64,000 nucleotides of DNA from contig JADDOH010004017.1 in NCBI GenBank assembly GCA_016648135.1, forward strand, positions 186,001 to 250,000. Reading direction: 5' to 3'. This document shows positions 10,538 through 20,932 of this stretch, piece by piece. Under the pieces are notes generated by a model. It was not told the DNA's origin, did no database searches, and worked only from the letters and a program-made list of their open reading frames with translations. Each line of letters opens with the position of its first letter. Position 1 is the first letter of the stretch. The position numbers and the translations under genes were made by a program. The stretch comes from Agrypnia vestita. Its lineage: Eukaryota; Arthropoda; Insecta; Trichoptera; Phryganeidae.

Positions 10538-11391
10538 GGGGAGACCTAGGAGAGTTGTGACAATTTTTACGTTACCTCACATATCTCGGCTAAAAATAAT
10601 ATTACCTCTACAAAACCTACTACATTTAGTAGCTTGTTCTTTTCATCAAATAGAATAAACATAAAAATTAGAAAATAAATAAAAACCAATGAGTAAATCG
10701 ATAAAAACTAAAACAACTGCGCGTGTCACAACCCGCCTAGTACCGAGGTAAGTTGTGACACAGGTCAAGGTGAGTTGTGACAAGTATGCATGTGGTTATT
10801 TAAAGGAGCATAATTAAGTAAAAACAATTGCTATTAGTGAAAATAATATTTGTATTATAAAAACATTATTTGTTCAATACAAAACTTCTTTAATCAGTCT
10901 TTGGCACTTAATACAGTCCATAAAAAAATAATAAAGTCAACTTTTGATAAACTTAAAAAAAATAAAAAGTTATTCTTATGTTTAATCGGTCATCATGTTA
11001 ATTATTAATGTTCTTATAATTAGTTAAAGATATTGGAATAAAACATGGGATCAAAATCCAGTTAAAAATTAATTTCCCCGCAAGATCTAGTCTGATAAAC
11101 AATGGTTGAATAGTTAAAGTATATCGGAGTGAAGGAAGCAATATCAGAACATAATACACAATGAATAATAATCAATGGAAATTTTAACCAAAAACTTACT
11201 TTTCGTGATTTTTTTTGCCCAGATGATGTACACTCACAACCACTCACAGCAAGTCGCCGGTGCAAACTGCATCAAATGATGCATCAAAAAAGTAGTAAAT
11301 AGGCGATGTTACCAGTTCGCTAACGCCCATAAATTTCGAGAAATCGTCTGTGTCACAACTCTCCTCTGTCACAACTCTCCTAGGTCTCCCC
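10538..11391. mobile_element. pogo-like non-autonomous DNA transposon with TTGTGACA iterons
   Basis: The terminal inverted repeats begin GGGGAGACCTAGGAGAGTTG at 10538 and mirror at 11391, flanked by TA on both sides (10536-10537 and 11392-11393). The 11-mer GAGTTGTGACA or its complement occurs about six times (near 10551, 10728, 10750, 10771, 11351 and 11367), as expected of transposase-binding sites. The TA duplication and layout match the element at 59180-60938, which still encodes a psq-type helix-turn-helix. No transposase is encoded in this 854-bp copy. Confidence 0.7.
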
Positions 11392-11393
11392 TA

Positions 11394-11751
11394 CGCGCGT
11401 CAATGTCAATATATTGCGTACCTAAAATATAAAAGAAATAATCAAACTATTTATTTCCATAGTTTGATTAATATTTTTTTTATATTTCTTACAGTTTTAA
11501 TTTTGCCACGCAGCCCAGCATAGCATTCTGCCTAGTCTTCCCCACCCCTCTTGATCAGGCGGCGTGGTTTATGAACGCTCCCTTATACAGACCACAACCG
11601 TCGTTTTACCATTAATAAGGAGCCTAATTGGACTCCACGATGGTTGTGGAAGGAAGGCGGTCTTGTTACAACTCGTTGATCTCCTTTGCAGAGCGGCGAA
11701 CGCCATCGGGAATCTTCCGGTGCAGGCTGCATTAGCTCCGCCCTCGTGGCA
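11394..11751. other. unidentified repeat-like sequence hosting a hAT insertion
   Basis: The sequence from about 11500 through 11759 continues after the hAT element at 12485-12600 (GGTTGCCCTATTTATCG onward). It is GC-richer than its surroundings and could be an older element. I cannot classify it. Confidence 0.35.
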
Positions 11752-12492
11752 GTCCTGGGTAGGGATGGGTCGTCGACATATTTACCGTCGACTAAACGAG
11801 ACCGTCCACGTCTATCCATCGACGAGACGATCAACTAGTTGAATTCGTCAACTAGTTGACGCGTCAACTTCGTTACGCGGACGTCGCGGACGTTCTATCT
11901 AAACATCGGGACGATGGTCAACTGTCTACGGTTCGGCGCGACACTGCTCGATGGCTATTTTTATTACGTTAATTTTTAAAATTTAAAGAAGTTCGTAGGA
12001 ATATAGTTTCGGGGAAAGTAAAACCGCTACTTGTACTTATATGTAAAAAGAAATATTTTATTATTTGTTTGTTTACGCACATTATATATTTTACATATTG
12101 TTTTATATACTTCTTTCTATATATAATAAAGAAAGAAGTAGGTATACACAACAATATCAGGTGCAAGCAGTAAAATATTAGTTCAATAAAAAATAAAATA
12201 ATTAAACAGAATTGTTTTATTTTATACAGCGCAAAAATCACCGAAACGTCGCACGTGCACATCGCACAAATCAAGTAAAAAATAATAGATAATAGCTTAT
12301 TAAGCCTATCTCGCCCTACGCATGCATTCAAATTTCAAGTCCTCGAATCGTCCATCGACCACAGCGTCCGCCGTCCACCGTCTACGAATTCAACTAGTCC
12401 ATGCGATGAACGTAAACCGTCGACGCGTCGATGCAACGTCAACGATTGATTTCAACTAGTCCGTCCATTCAACGCCCATCCCTAGTCCTGGG
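11752..12492. mobile_element. hAT non-autonomous element, copy 1, with 8-bp target duplication
   Basis: A perfect 8-bp target duplication GTCCTGGG (11752-11759 and 12485-12492) brackets an element at 11760-12484 (725 bp). Its ends are TAGGGATGGG and CCCATCCCTA. Both terminal ~200 bp are packed with short palindromes (GTCGAC, CAACTAGTTG, ACGCGT). The centre is AT-rich and includes a short TATA run. No transposase is encoded; an apparent 120-codon minus ORF in the AT-rich centre is not supported. A longer copy of the same family is at 37332-38332. Confidence 0.9.
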
Positions 12493-12639
12493 GTTGCCCT
12501 ATTTATCGTCTCTTTGCATGCACTGCGTGCGGCGATGGGGCGAACACCGTGGATTTTATTCGTGTTTGCGGTCGTGTAGTTATTTCCTCCTATTTGATTA
12601 AATATTTGTAACGGATCCTACAGGTACAGCACTCCCAAT

Positions 12640-13160
12640 CTTGGCCCTGAGTAAATAATAAAAAAAAGATTATTATTTTATATAATTTAATTGAAAAATT
12701 GTCCCGGGTTTGGGTGAGAAAATCTCAAGAAAAATGCTGATAGTGCGTGTCCTCGAGCGCTGAATTTAAAAGAAAATAATATATTTATTAAGCTTATATA
12801 CATAGGTACACGTAATATGAAAATAAACATATATTTCGCAAAATTTTATATTGTATAATATGCCGTATAAGGGGTATAAAAGGAAGGGAGCAATATCCAA
12901 AAAAATGAATGCAGTCGTCGAGGACACTACTGAATTCGAGTTTTTATTGGAAATTAAGCCTATAAATTATAAATTAATGGGAAATATGATTTTGAAAGGG
13001 ATAGTAGGTATATAAAATTTAAAATTCAGTAAAGTCTAAATTAGTCATCCTCGGTGACTGCATTTAAAACATTTAAAAAAATGTTTGTATATTGCTGTCT
13101 TTGCTTTTAAACTGTCGTAATATAAGATGTTGCGAAATACTTTTTTATTTCTATATTATA
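12640..13160. other. AT-rich stretch, nothing recognised
   Basis: No coding signal. A short TCGAGGAC/CCTCGGTGAC-type symmetry around 12915 and 13045 is too weak to call an element. Confidence 0.3.
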
Positions 13161-13164
13161 TGTA

Positions 13165-13430
13165 ATCCCAATTATAATAATTTCGTTGTCTCTCCGTCCG
13201 TCAGTCTGTCCGTCTGTCCGTCCGTCGTAACGTCCGTAATTACTTAAATATATATATATATATATATAATATATATATATATATATAGATATATATATAT
13301 ATATATATATCTAATATATATATATGTTATTAATTTTTTCTTTTTCGGCTAGTAGGTATTATTATATGAACGTTCCTCACACACTCTTCCTCAGACAGAC
13401 ACCATATTCTTCAGAAAATGTATAACAATC
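13165..13430. repeat. Helitron-like 5' end, TCCG/TCTG microsatellite and (TA)n tract
   Basis: ATCCCAATTATAATAATTTCG at 13165 resembles the 5' end of Lep1-like Helitrons and is followed by a TCCG/TCTG tract (13190-13225) and an interrupted (TA)n tract (13246-13325). The segment 13330-13420 (TTTTTCGGCTAGTAGG to CATATTCTTC) recurs in inverted orientation at 28636-28720, again beside a (TA)n tract. The two sites are probably copies of one element. Confidence 0.55.
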
Positions 13431-14330
13431 CGATGACATGTATGGATTTCATTAATTTGATGAAAGATTCATTGTTTGGTGTTTGCTAAATATAAATTTA
13501 AATATTATTTACAAGATTTTCAGTCTCACCATCACATATGCGCGACGCATAGCCGATCATTAGGTGACATGTTAGAGATGTTACATTGACCTTCATTTGT
13601 GTCGTGTCAACCTTTCATAAGCTTAAATGTATCTATACGCACAAGAGACACAAAAATAAAATATCAATTGCCACCGCAGGCCATGAAGCGGCAAAGGGGA
13701 TAACACACATAATAGAAGTACATATTCAACTTATAACAAGTCAAAAAATGTTCACGCACAAGAGATATGTAATACAATTAAATATAGATTTAAACCTTAG
13801 ATTACCAATCAGGAGGTTTCATTTTCTGTTTATCAACTCCGGAAACACTACTAGTGGTAATGAATAGAATAAAGTCTAAATCAATTTGTTTTAACGAATG
13901 ATTCGTCTAAAATACATCGTTAAACGGCAGGCGGCCTATATCCTCGCCCGACCTAGGATATAAATAATATCCGCTTGTTTTTGTAAAAAAATGTTCTTCA
14001 AATTTTTCATACATTTGCGAAACAACAGAGGGAGTTATAAAAATGGATTAATGGCTGAAATTTTGCGGTTGGTTATTTACACGAGGCGTCTTCTTTGTTG
14101 TAAACAAAAATTGAATTATTTAGGTGGAGAATAGAATGAGAAAAGTTATTTTTATTTTAGATCATTTTAAACCAAATCTTTTCAAACTTAAACTTCGATC
14201 TGTTGAAATACAATTCTAATAGTGTTATTATGTATTATACATATACGCATATTATGATGACATATTACACAATACTAGATTAAGATAAGTTTACCGTTTA
14301 TTTTTTTTACAAGATGTGTAAATACAAGAG
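13431..14330. other. non-coding stretch, nothing recognised
   Basis: The ORF at 13586-13867 has no recognisable family and ordinary AT-rich composition. No repeats were detected by eye. Confidence 0.35.
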
Positions 14331-14511
14331 TAGTTTGATGGTCTAGTGGTTATTAATCTCGTCTAGTAATCAAGTGGCTGGTGGATCGAGCCCCATCCAG
14401 GAGACCAGCAAGTTAATCCTATTTTCATAGAACAAGCGTTTAGCCTAGTTTGAAAATAGTAAGAATATTGATGCGACACGTATTCCGTGTTCGCTTCTGT
14501 ATTAAAAAAAA
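14331..14511 (+). repeat. tRNA-derived SINE, copy a
   Basis: The head carries an A-box-like TGGTCTAGTGGTTA (14339-14352) and a B-box-like GGTGGATCGAGCC (14380-14393). The body runs from CCAGCAAGTTAATCC to GACACGTATTCCGTGTTCGC and ends in a short A tract. RNA polymerase III would transcribe such an element. The B box is mutated compared with the copies at 55873-56060 and 62134-62313 (GGGTTCGAA). Confidence 0.8.
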
Positions 14512-14684
14512 CTCCTTCCATTAGCACGAGCGATTAGCTCATTTTATGGAGAGTAAAGCAAAGATAAAATTTACATAACATATGTAAAATGTAGTAAATA
14601 AAAATGTTTTTAAATAAATTTTTATTTTTATTTAAGCTTTGACATATGCAATATTTGAGTTATTTATCACTACAATAGTTATTA

Positions 14685-14803
14685 ATTAAGTCTGATAATG
14701 AGAGGGACTGGTCATCTCAAACATATTGTGTGTATAATAAATAGTTTAAACAAAAAATATATTTTAAATTAAAAATAATATTTTCACTAAATGTCCTAAC
14801 CTA
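14685..14803 (+). repeat. repeat with degenerate hammerhead-like motif
   Basis: CTGATAATGAGAGGGACTGG followed by CATCTCAAAC is a decayed version of the CTGATGA-hairpin-GAAAC motif. The downstream TAATATTTTCACTAAATGTC is shared with the complement of 20933-20965, so both belong to one repeat family. Confidence 0.55.
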
Positions 14804-14807
14804 TATA

Positions 14808-15199
14808 TCCATACTAATATATAAAGACGTAAAATTTGTAAGTTTGGATGTAGGAGGTAATCTCCGAAACTACTCATCCGATTTCAAAATTCTTTCACCA
14901 ATGTTTAGAATAGACTTTCAAGGTGGACATAGGCTATATATTATCTCGTTAAAATAAAAGGGCTTTTCGTGGTGACCTATTTTACAACTAAAATCGACGA
15001 AAAAATGGTCGAGCAATGCCTTAACGGTAAAAGACGGTAAGAATATTTTCTAAAGAGAAGTTTTAGAAATCAAAAAGTTCCATAAAAAAGTCCGCGACGA
15101 CGTATATCTATATGTTAAGGTTGATTGAATGACAAATTGATAAAATATGACTAAAAGTTATTAAAAATCTACGCGTGCGAAGCCGCGCGGGTAAGCTAG
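14808..15199 (+). mobile_element. short non-autonomous Helitron (Lep1-like)
   Basis: The element begins TCCATACTAATATATAAAG at 14808 with host A before it. It ends with a GC hairpin (CGCGTGCGAAGCCGCGCG) and CTAG at 15196-15199, followed by host T. At 392 bp it encodes nothing. The internal CCGATTTCAAAATTCTTTC and CATAGGCTATAT words are typical of the abundant small Helitrons of Lepidoptera (from memory). Insertion between A and T without duplication is met exactly. Confidence 0.85.
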
Positions 15200-15560
15200 T
15201 GTGAATATAATTTCGATGATGTGTATTGTATAGTTCGAAAGTAAAAGCTCTGTTGGCCTCGTGTGGCAGTGAGAGGTCAGGTTGGAAGAACTAATTTGAT
15301 TGTTTTCTTCTTCAAATGTAGCAAATTTATTTTGTGGTAACATAATTATAATTAATATAAATTAACTTTGTTTAAACCACTTATTGCAAATAGTTATCTT
15401 TTAAATTTATTTTCATATTAATTAGGTACTTTATATTATTATTTTCCATATATAACTTTTGATCTATACTTCGATTTTTAAATATTATTTTTGTTTTCCT
15501 GATGAAGAACCCATTGGCTTTGAAACATGTTGATTTTTTTCAAAGTTAATTTATATTAAT
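15200..15560. repeat. AT-rich stretch ending in a hammerhead-like motif
   Basis: Only the motif at 15499-15531 stands out: CTGATGA, then AAGAACCCATTGGCTTT-like spacer, then GAAACATGTTGA. Its hairpin and outer stem pair poorly, so it is probably a decayed member of the family described at 62912-63127. Confidence 0.4.
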
Positions 15561-16151
15561 TATAATTTGATTGTATTATGTTAATTTTTTTCCTTTAAAT
15601 AATGTTATTTGTTTTATTTTATTTTTATATTTTATTCACTTCTTTTACCTTTTCTTTATATTATGTTATTTTCCTTTAAATATATTTTTTTAATGCACCC
15701 CAGAGACATTGGTGTGGTTTGTGCGGTTTCGGTTTCGCCGCGCCGCACGGGTGCTTTTGAATTTAAACGAAACCTTTAAATTTAAATTTAAATTTAGCAT
15801 TTAAACAATGTCAACTGAATGGCGAGAGTGGAGGGCCGATAAAGAACTTTTGCTCACAGAGTGGCCTTGGGTCTGTGGTTGATCTCAATTCCCTGTTGGA
15901 AGGCCTCGTCAAGCGCTTGTGCGCATTAATTATTGGCTCAATGGTAACATTGTAAATGCGGAATTAAAATACCCTCGGAAGCAGCTTGGATCCGAATAGG
16001 CTTCTTGGAGCGAAAAATATCAAAAATTCTAATTATTTTTAGTTCCAAGAACATCTATTATTGATTTTTAAACGGATACATTTTTTGTAAGGCAAATACA
16101 TTAACAGTTTGTCGGAGTGGCACTTAACATATTCCGTGTTATAAAATAATA
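15561..16151. other. non-coding stretch left of the mariner
   Basis: A GC-richer patch at 15705-15760 and an ATTTAAATTTAAATTT run near 15778-15800 are visible. No gene or element boundary is recognised. Confidence 0.35.
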
Positions 16152-17460
16152 TTAGGTCCTTACATATGAAATTGGCGTTTTGCCGTACTGGCAAATTTGA
16201 TCTCAAATATCTTCTCTTTGGTTAGGAATTCCAAATCTAAATTTATACAGCTATTTACTCATGTATTTGTGTTTTGAAAATTATGATTCATTTGTTTTTT
16301 CCTCAATTGTTTTTTCTTTGCGTCACTCAGTTTACAAAATGAAAAACTTGAAATATCGCGTTATTTACGAGTACGAGTTCCACCGTGGCACCAGTGCTGC
16401 AGAAACGGCTCGAAGGATTAATGATGTGTATGGCGACGGTGCCGCAAAAGAAAACACAGTGCGTTTTTGGTTCCAACGTTTTCGTTCTGGAAATTTCGAC
16501 CTGCAGAACAAGCCCCGTGGACGGCCGGAGACCAAAGTTGATAATGAAGAATTGAAGGCTATTGTGGAAGCGGATCCATCGCAAACCACATCCGAGTTAG
16601 CTGCAGGCTGCGGTGTTAGTGATAAAACTGTTTTAATCCACAAATTGTTAAGGTGAAAAAGCTTGAAAGGTGGGTACCTCACGAATTGAGTGAAGCAAAT
16701 CAACAAACGCGCGTTGACTGCTGCGTTGCATTACTCAACCGGCACAATAATGAAGGGATTTTAAATCGAATCATTACCTGTGAATGAAAAGTGGAGTCCT
16801 GTACGATTGAATCGGAAGCGCTCTCAACGCATGGCAGACCCGCCGACAACAAGGCCAAAACATTGACCCCAAGAGCAAATGACTCCAAAAAAGTTACTTG
16901 TGAGGCGTTTGGTGGACTAGTGCTGGTGTCGTTCACTACAGCTTTCTTAAATATGGCCAGTGACACGATTACGGCAGAAGTCTTGTGGTCAGCAACTTGC
17001 ACAACCATGATGGAAAAAGCTAGATGCTAAACAAAGCCGAGGGCTGGTTTAATGCTGCTAGGCCACTGCGTGCTTCATGTAACGGCAGACAAACACCACT
17101 GCACAACAGGACGCGCTAACCAAGATTAGGGGAGCTTCACATTGGATGTCTAAGATCATCCACCCAACCGTACTCTCCGGACCTTGCCCCAACAGATTAC
17201 CATTTTTTTCGAAATTTGGATAACACCTTGCAAAGGAAAAAATTCAACTCCGATGGGGCAGTCCAAACCGCCTTCAAAGTTTTTATTGATTCCCGTCCGA
17301 ATGGTTTTTTTAGTAAAGGGATCGATGAACTACCTATGAGATGGCAAAAGTGCATAGATAGCAATGGTACATACTTTGATTAAATAAATATATTATAATT
17401 AAAAAAAATCGGCTTTATGTTCCTCCCTACTAAACGCCAATTTCATATGTAAGGACCTAA
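16152..17460 (+). mobile_element. complete mariner element (mori/DD37D-like)
   Basis: The inverted ends TTAGGTCCTTACATATGAAA (16152) and the mirror ending at 17460 are flanked by TA (16150-16151 and 17461-17462). This is the Tc1/mariner target duplication. The length, 1309 bp, is normal for mariner. A second copy of the same family begins at 63646. The transposase inside is frameshifted (next entry), so this copy is immobile unless helped in trans. Confidence 0.95.
16339..17383 (+). pseudogene. mariner transposase, frameshifted
   Basis: The ATG at 16339 opens MKNLKYRVIYEYEFHRGTSA, then ENTVRFWFQRFRSGNFDL and KPRGRPETKVDNEELKAIVE: the two N-terminal helix-turn-helix domains and the GRP linker of mariner. 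The frame shifts near 16650 and continues as KKLERWVPHELSEANQQTRV. It shifts again near 16783, exactly at the first catalytic Asp (the CDEKW box), so that codon is lost. The second Asp (LLHDNARPH box) is lost to a deletion near 17078. The third Asp survives in SPDLAPTDYHFFRNLD at 17195-17197. The remaining distance between the second and third sites fits a DD37D enzyme. The end is IDSNGTYFD at about 17383. Full length would be about 345 residues, normal for the family. Confidence 0.93.
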
Positions 17461-17462
17461 TA

Positions 17463-18829
17463 TTATAATTTTAACATGCTAAAGAAGCCAAACGTCTTAA
17501 GAAAAGCTAACGCAAGCTACAAACAGTGGACGTAACAAAAAATGAAAACTGAAGAAGTGAAACTAAACTCAATCAAACGCCTGATACTAGCGAAGTTGGT
17601 AACACTTTAGGCTCGCCCGAGTCATGAACTAAGCATTCTGCGTCACGATTTCAATGTCAATTTGCATCTGCAGACAATTTTAATTTGTTAATTAAAAATA
17701 ATCCAATAACATCAAACATAAAATTGCGGATTACAATTTACGCAGTATTTATGTATTCTATTTTAGCCATAGTAAGCGAGTAGTTTCATTGATGAACTTT
17801 GAGCAGATGTTTTAGTCAAAATACGATTAAATGTTGGTTAAAGTTCCATGGTAAATATATATTTTATCATGCTTGTATTATATTACGTGTATTATATATT
17901 TCATTCAAGAAGTAGTACCTAAAAAAATAAAATTTAGTATTATGCTAAGGTGCTTCAAATTATTTTTTATCGGGATACACTTTTATATGCTTTCAATAGT
18001 CAAAAAATATAGGTACGCGAATTATTTTCATTTTTCATTTTAATAAATTTTAGGGGTCGCTACCATTGATCAGTTTCGAAAATATGCGTCCTAGGCCTAA
18101 GTTTTTAGTTAGTTAGTTAATAACATAATATGTTTTAATAATAATAAATGTTTTAAAGGGTGCTTCATAGATTTTTTTTAAATATCATACATTTTTGAAT
18201 TTCATATATGCCAATAAAACATTTGTTTTTGGGAATTATTAATCTTTGAATTATCAGAGATTGATAATGCTGAGAATGTAATGACATTCTACAAACTTAC
18301 AGAATATGAACATAAAATTTAATATCTACATACTGGATTATATCATGGGCACCTAATTAGCAGAATTGTATATATAAAGTGTGCCATCACTTTTTTCCAC
18401 TAAATTAAACTCCGGTTACGCTTGTAAAGGGGAAAATCTCGGTAATAGAGGGATGTGAAAATTAATTACAATTATTCAACATTCATAGTATTTGGGAATA
18501 AACAAACAGTAATGAGCTTTTTCATTTGTAATAGGATCTTCAAAAGAACGCACAGGGGGGTGAACACTCGCATTTACCAAAGAACAAAACAAAATATTCC
18601 GCGAGAAGATGAGAAATAATTCAATTGGGACCCTCCCTCGCTTGCGAATTACCAACAATCGAGGCTTTCCGTTTACTAATGCGTAATTTTATAATAAAAT
18701 TTAAATAGTTATTGTACTAGGTTTAGTAAAATCAATGTGCAAAATTTTCCAACAACAAATAAAGGATATTTTTTTATTTTTTTTATTTTTTTTTATTTAT
18801 GGTTTTTGTGTTTAATTTGTAGAACTCCA
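17463..18829. other. long AT-rich stretch, nothing recognised
   Basis: No coding region, repeat family or RNA gene could be supported. Runs such as GTTAGTTAGTTAA (about 18105) are simple sequence. Confidence 0.4.
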
Positions 18830-19083
18830 TATTTATTTTTAGCGAAATTTAAAATAAATTAAATTTTAATAAATATTATTATTAAGTTCTACGGGTTAAG
18901 TATTTTTATGTGTTACAGCTGTTTCGGCTTGTAAGGCCATTATCAAACAATCTGACAACAAACTGTTTGATAATGGCCTTACAAGCCGAAACAGCTGTAA
19001 CACATAAAAATACTTAACCCGTAGAACTTGATAATAATATTTATTAAAATTTAATTTATTTTAAATTTCGCTAAAAATAAATA
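18830..19083. repeat. near-perfect palindrome with hammerhead-like arms
   Basis: Arms 18830-18949 and 18964-19083 (120 nt each) are inverted copies with a single mismatch seen and a 14-nt spacer. Each arm holds TTTGATAATGGC, a short loop, GCCGAAACAGCTGTA, a variant of the CTGATGA-hairpin-GAAAC motif. Two core positions differ from an active hammerhead (first C to T, second G to A). The arrangement may be two inverted terminal units of a Penelope-like element. Confidence 0.85.
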
Positions 19084-19204
19084 AAGGATACTTGTGTAAA
19101 GTACGTGACGTTTACTGTTGACGATTACGCGACGTTTAATGTTAAAATTTGTCCGTCGACTCGAATGTTATAATTGTCCCAGCGTCGGAAGTTCTGGCGT
19201 GACT

Positions 19205-19640
19205 GCTAACGATCGAGAACAATTTATGGCGGATCATCTTGGCGACAATTCAAAAATAAAATAGCCCCGGTGAACTCTCGGTTATCTGACGTCGGACGCG
19301 TAGCGCCGGGCGGTGCGTGCGCGGCGGGCGGCGGGCGGCGGCGGCCACTTCAGCGCAGCAGCCGAGCCGGCCCGCTCGTCCGAACCTCCCGTCCTGAAAG
19401 CGCCGACTCTCGTCCGCCGAAGCTTCCTCCGGAGCGGACGACAGCGCGTTGTTGCGGAACACCGAGTTGCGAAACCGCGGTGAGGCGCGAGTCCAGCTGT
19501 GACGTCGCGGCTGGAGCCTGGACAGTCAGCGTCGCGAGCCGGTAGTGAGTGCGAGAATGGAGTCCGCCGATCAAAAAAGGCGCCGCATGATGAGCAGCCG
19601 TAGTGTGAGTGTGACGGCCAATGACAAAGAGAGGGTGAGC
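19205..19640 (+). promoter_or_regulatory. CpG-rich promoter/5' UTR island, first of two
   Basis: Composition changes abruptly from AT-rich to strongly GC- and CpG-rich, with GGCGGGCGGC runs at 19320-19340. Two TGACGTCG words (19287-19294 and 19500-19507) resemble cAMP-response elements. The island ends at a splice-donor-like site after a short ORF. It is read as the promoter and 5' UTR of the exon at 19557; the start of transcription cannot be placed. Confidence 0.6.
19557..19634 (+). CDS. candidate first coding exon A of an unidentified gene
   Basis: The ATG at 19557 (context GAGAATGG) opens 26 codons, MESADQKRRRMMSSRSVS then VTANDKER, a basic, hydrophilic start without signal peptide or membrane segment. 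It ends AGAGG at 19634 followed by GTGAGC, a good 5' splice site, in phase 0. The frame stays open past the donor to 19997, but that extension is hydrophobic, Cys-rich and looks like intron read-through. It lies within a CpG island and shares the phase of the candidate exons at 56667 and 61809, so all three may be alternative starts of one gene. I do not recognise the protein. Confidence 0.5.
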
Positions 19641-20055
19641 TACATTTTTCTATTGTTACCATGCCCAGAGAATTGCTGCGACCAGGTAGATATCACTTGT
19701 TCAGTACCTTCTTTATGTTGTCCATCTTTCACTGTTTCTTGTGGCTTTAACCGCTCGGCGGTCGCTGTTCGCCTGCCTGTGAACGTGCTGATATTACCAC
19801 TTACCCTGGAAAATGCTGATACTCCACAAAATACTACTGTTGGATGGAGTATCGTGAATGTAATACTTCTTCTTTTCAGTGAAGTCGATCGAAGAAAATA
19901 CCCTTTACGGGTTGTTCATTATTCGCCTCATAATATAATATTTCTACTTCTTCTTATGATGGAATACATAATACCAAAATCCCCCGTGAGTAAATAAGTC
20001 AGATGTAACTGCTTCGCCTACGGGAAAACTTAAACATAATTCTAGTGTGTGTATA
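19641..20055. other. putative intron start, nothing further recognised
   Basis: The sequence returns to ordinary composition after the donor site at 19635. An open frame continues by chance to 19997. There are no repeats until 20056. Confidence 0.35.
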
Positions 20056-20576
20056 CAGGGTTATTTGAAAAACATTAATAACCTCGCAAGACTATATTCC
20101 TCCCTTGATTATGAGTCGAAAATGTTCAAGCTATTATGACCTAATATCAATAGTTAAGGAGATATGCGACATCAAAGTTTGCATTTTTTTTCAATATTTC
20201 TGAATTATTTTTTGTAAAACGTTGGACTATATCATAGTAACTCATATTTAATATTAAAAATTCATTGCCTTTAACACAAATCAAATAAAAAAATAAAAAC
20301 CTTCGAATTCCAAATGGAATTTTTTCAGGGTTTATATCATTTTATTTAACGTGTATTGAAACGAATGAATTTTTCGTAATCGACATGAGTTACTGTAATG
20401 ATAGTCTAACGTTTTACAAAAAATATGTCAGAAATATTGAAAAAAAAATGCAAATTTTGATGTCGCATATCTCCTTAACTATTGTTATTAGGTCACAATT
20501 GCTTGAACATTTTCAACTCATAATCAATGGAGGAATATATTCCTGCGAGGTTATTAATGTTTTCCAAATAACCCTG
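20056..20576. mobile_element. MITE with long terminal inverted repeats, copy 1
   Basis: The ends CAGGGTTATTTGAAAAACAT (20056) and their mirror at 20576 are flanked by TATA/TA. Inverted similarity extends for over 150 bp inward (AACCTCGCA, GGAGATATGCGACATCAAA, ACGTTTTACAAAA). The TA flank and CAGGG end suggest a Tc1/mariner-type MITE. No protein is encoded. A strongly diverged relative is at 44718-45400. Confidence 0.8.
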
Positions 20577-20932
20577 TATACATAGACACCTAAATTAAAA
20601 TAATTCTTCAGGTCATTGCCGATAAATCGACGTTTATTGGTAACATGACATTTTAGTAGCTTGCGACAATATTTAAAATAAATACATAAGAATTACACCA
20701 GAAAAATACATACCTATATATATCGTACATATTAATGATAGCAAGCGTATCGTCCACTTCCTGTTGCATCATTATTTAAATTAAATCAAATAATTTTAGT
20801 AATCTAGTTTTTCTGTCTGATTCAGATACTTTTAAATCTTGTTGCAAATAGTAATAATGTAATAATCATATAAGATATTGTATGATTGGCAGTCACTTCG
20901 TGGTGTAACATTTAACAACATTTTAAATCAAA
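20577..20932. other. AT-rich stretch, nothing recognised
   Basis: No gene, repeat or structured element was found here. Confidence 0.35.

Noticed and set aside
11969..12331. 120-codon minus-strand ORF
   Set aside because: Lies in the AT-rich centre of a hAT non-autonomous element, is hydrophobic from AT bias, and is not kept open in the sibling copy.
19282..19662. 126-codon minus-strand ORF in the first CpG island
   Set aside because: Same composition effect; overlaps ORFs in three other frames and shows no family resemblance.
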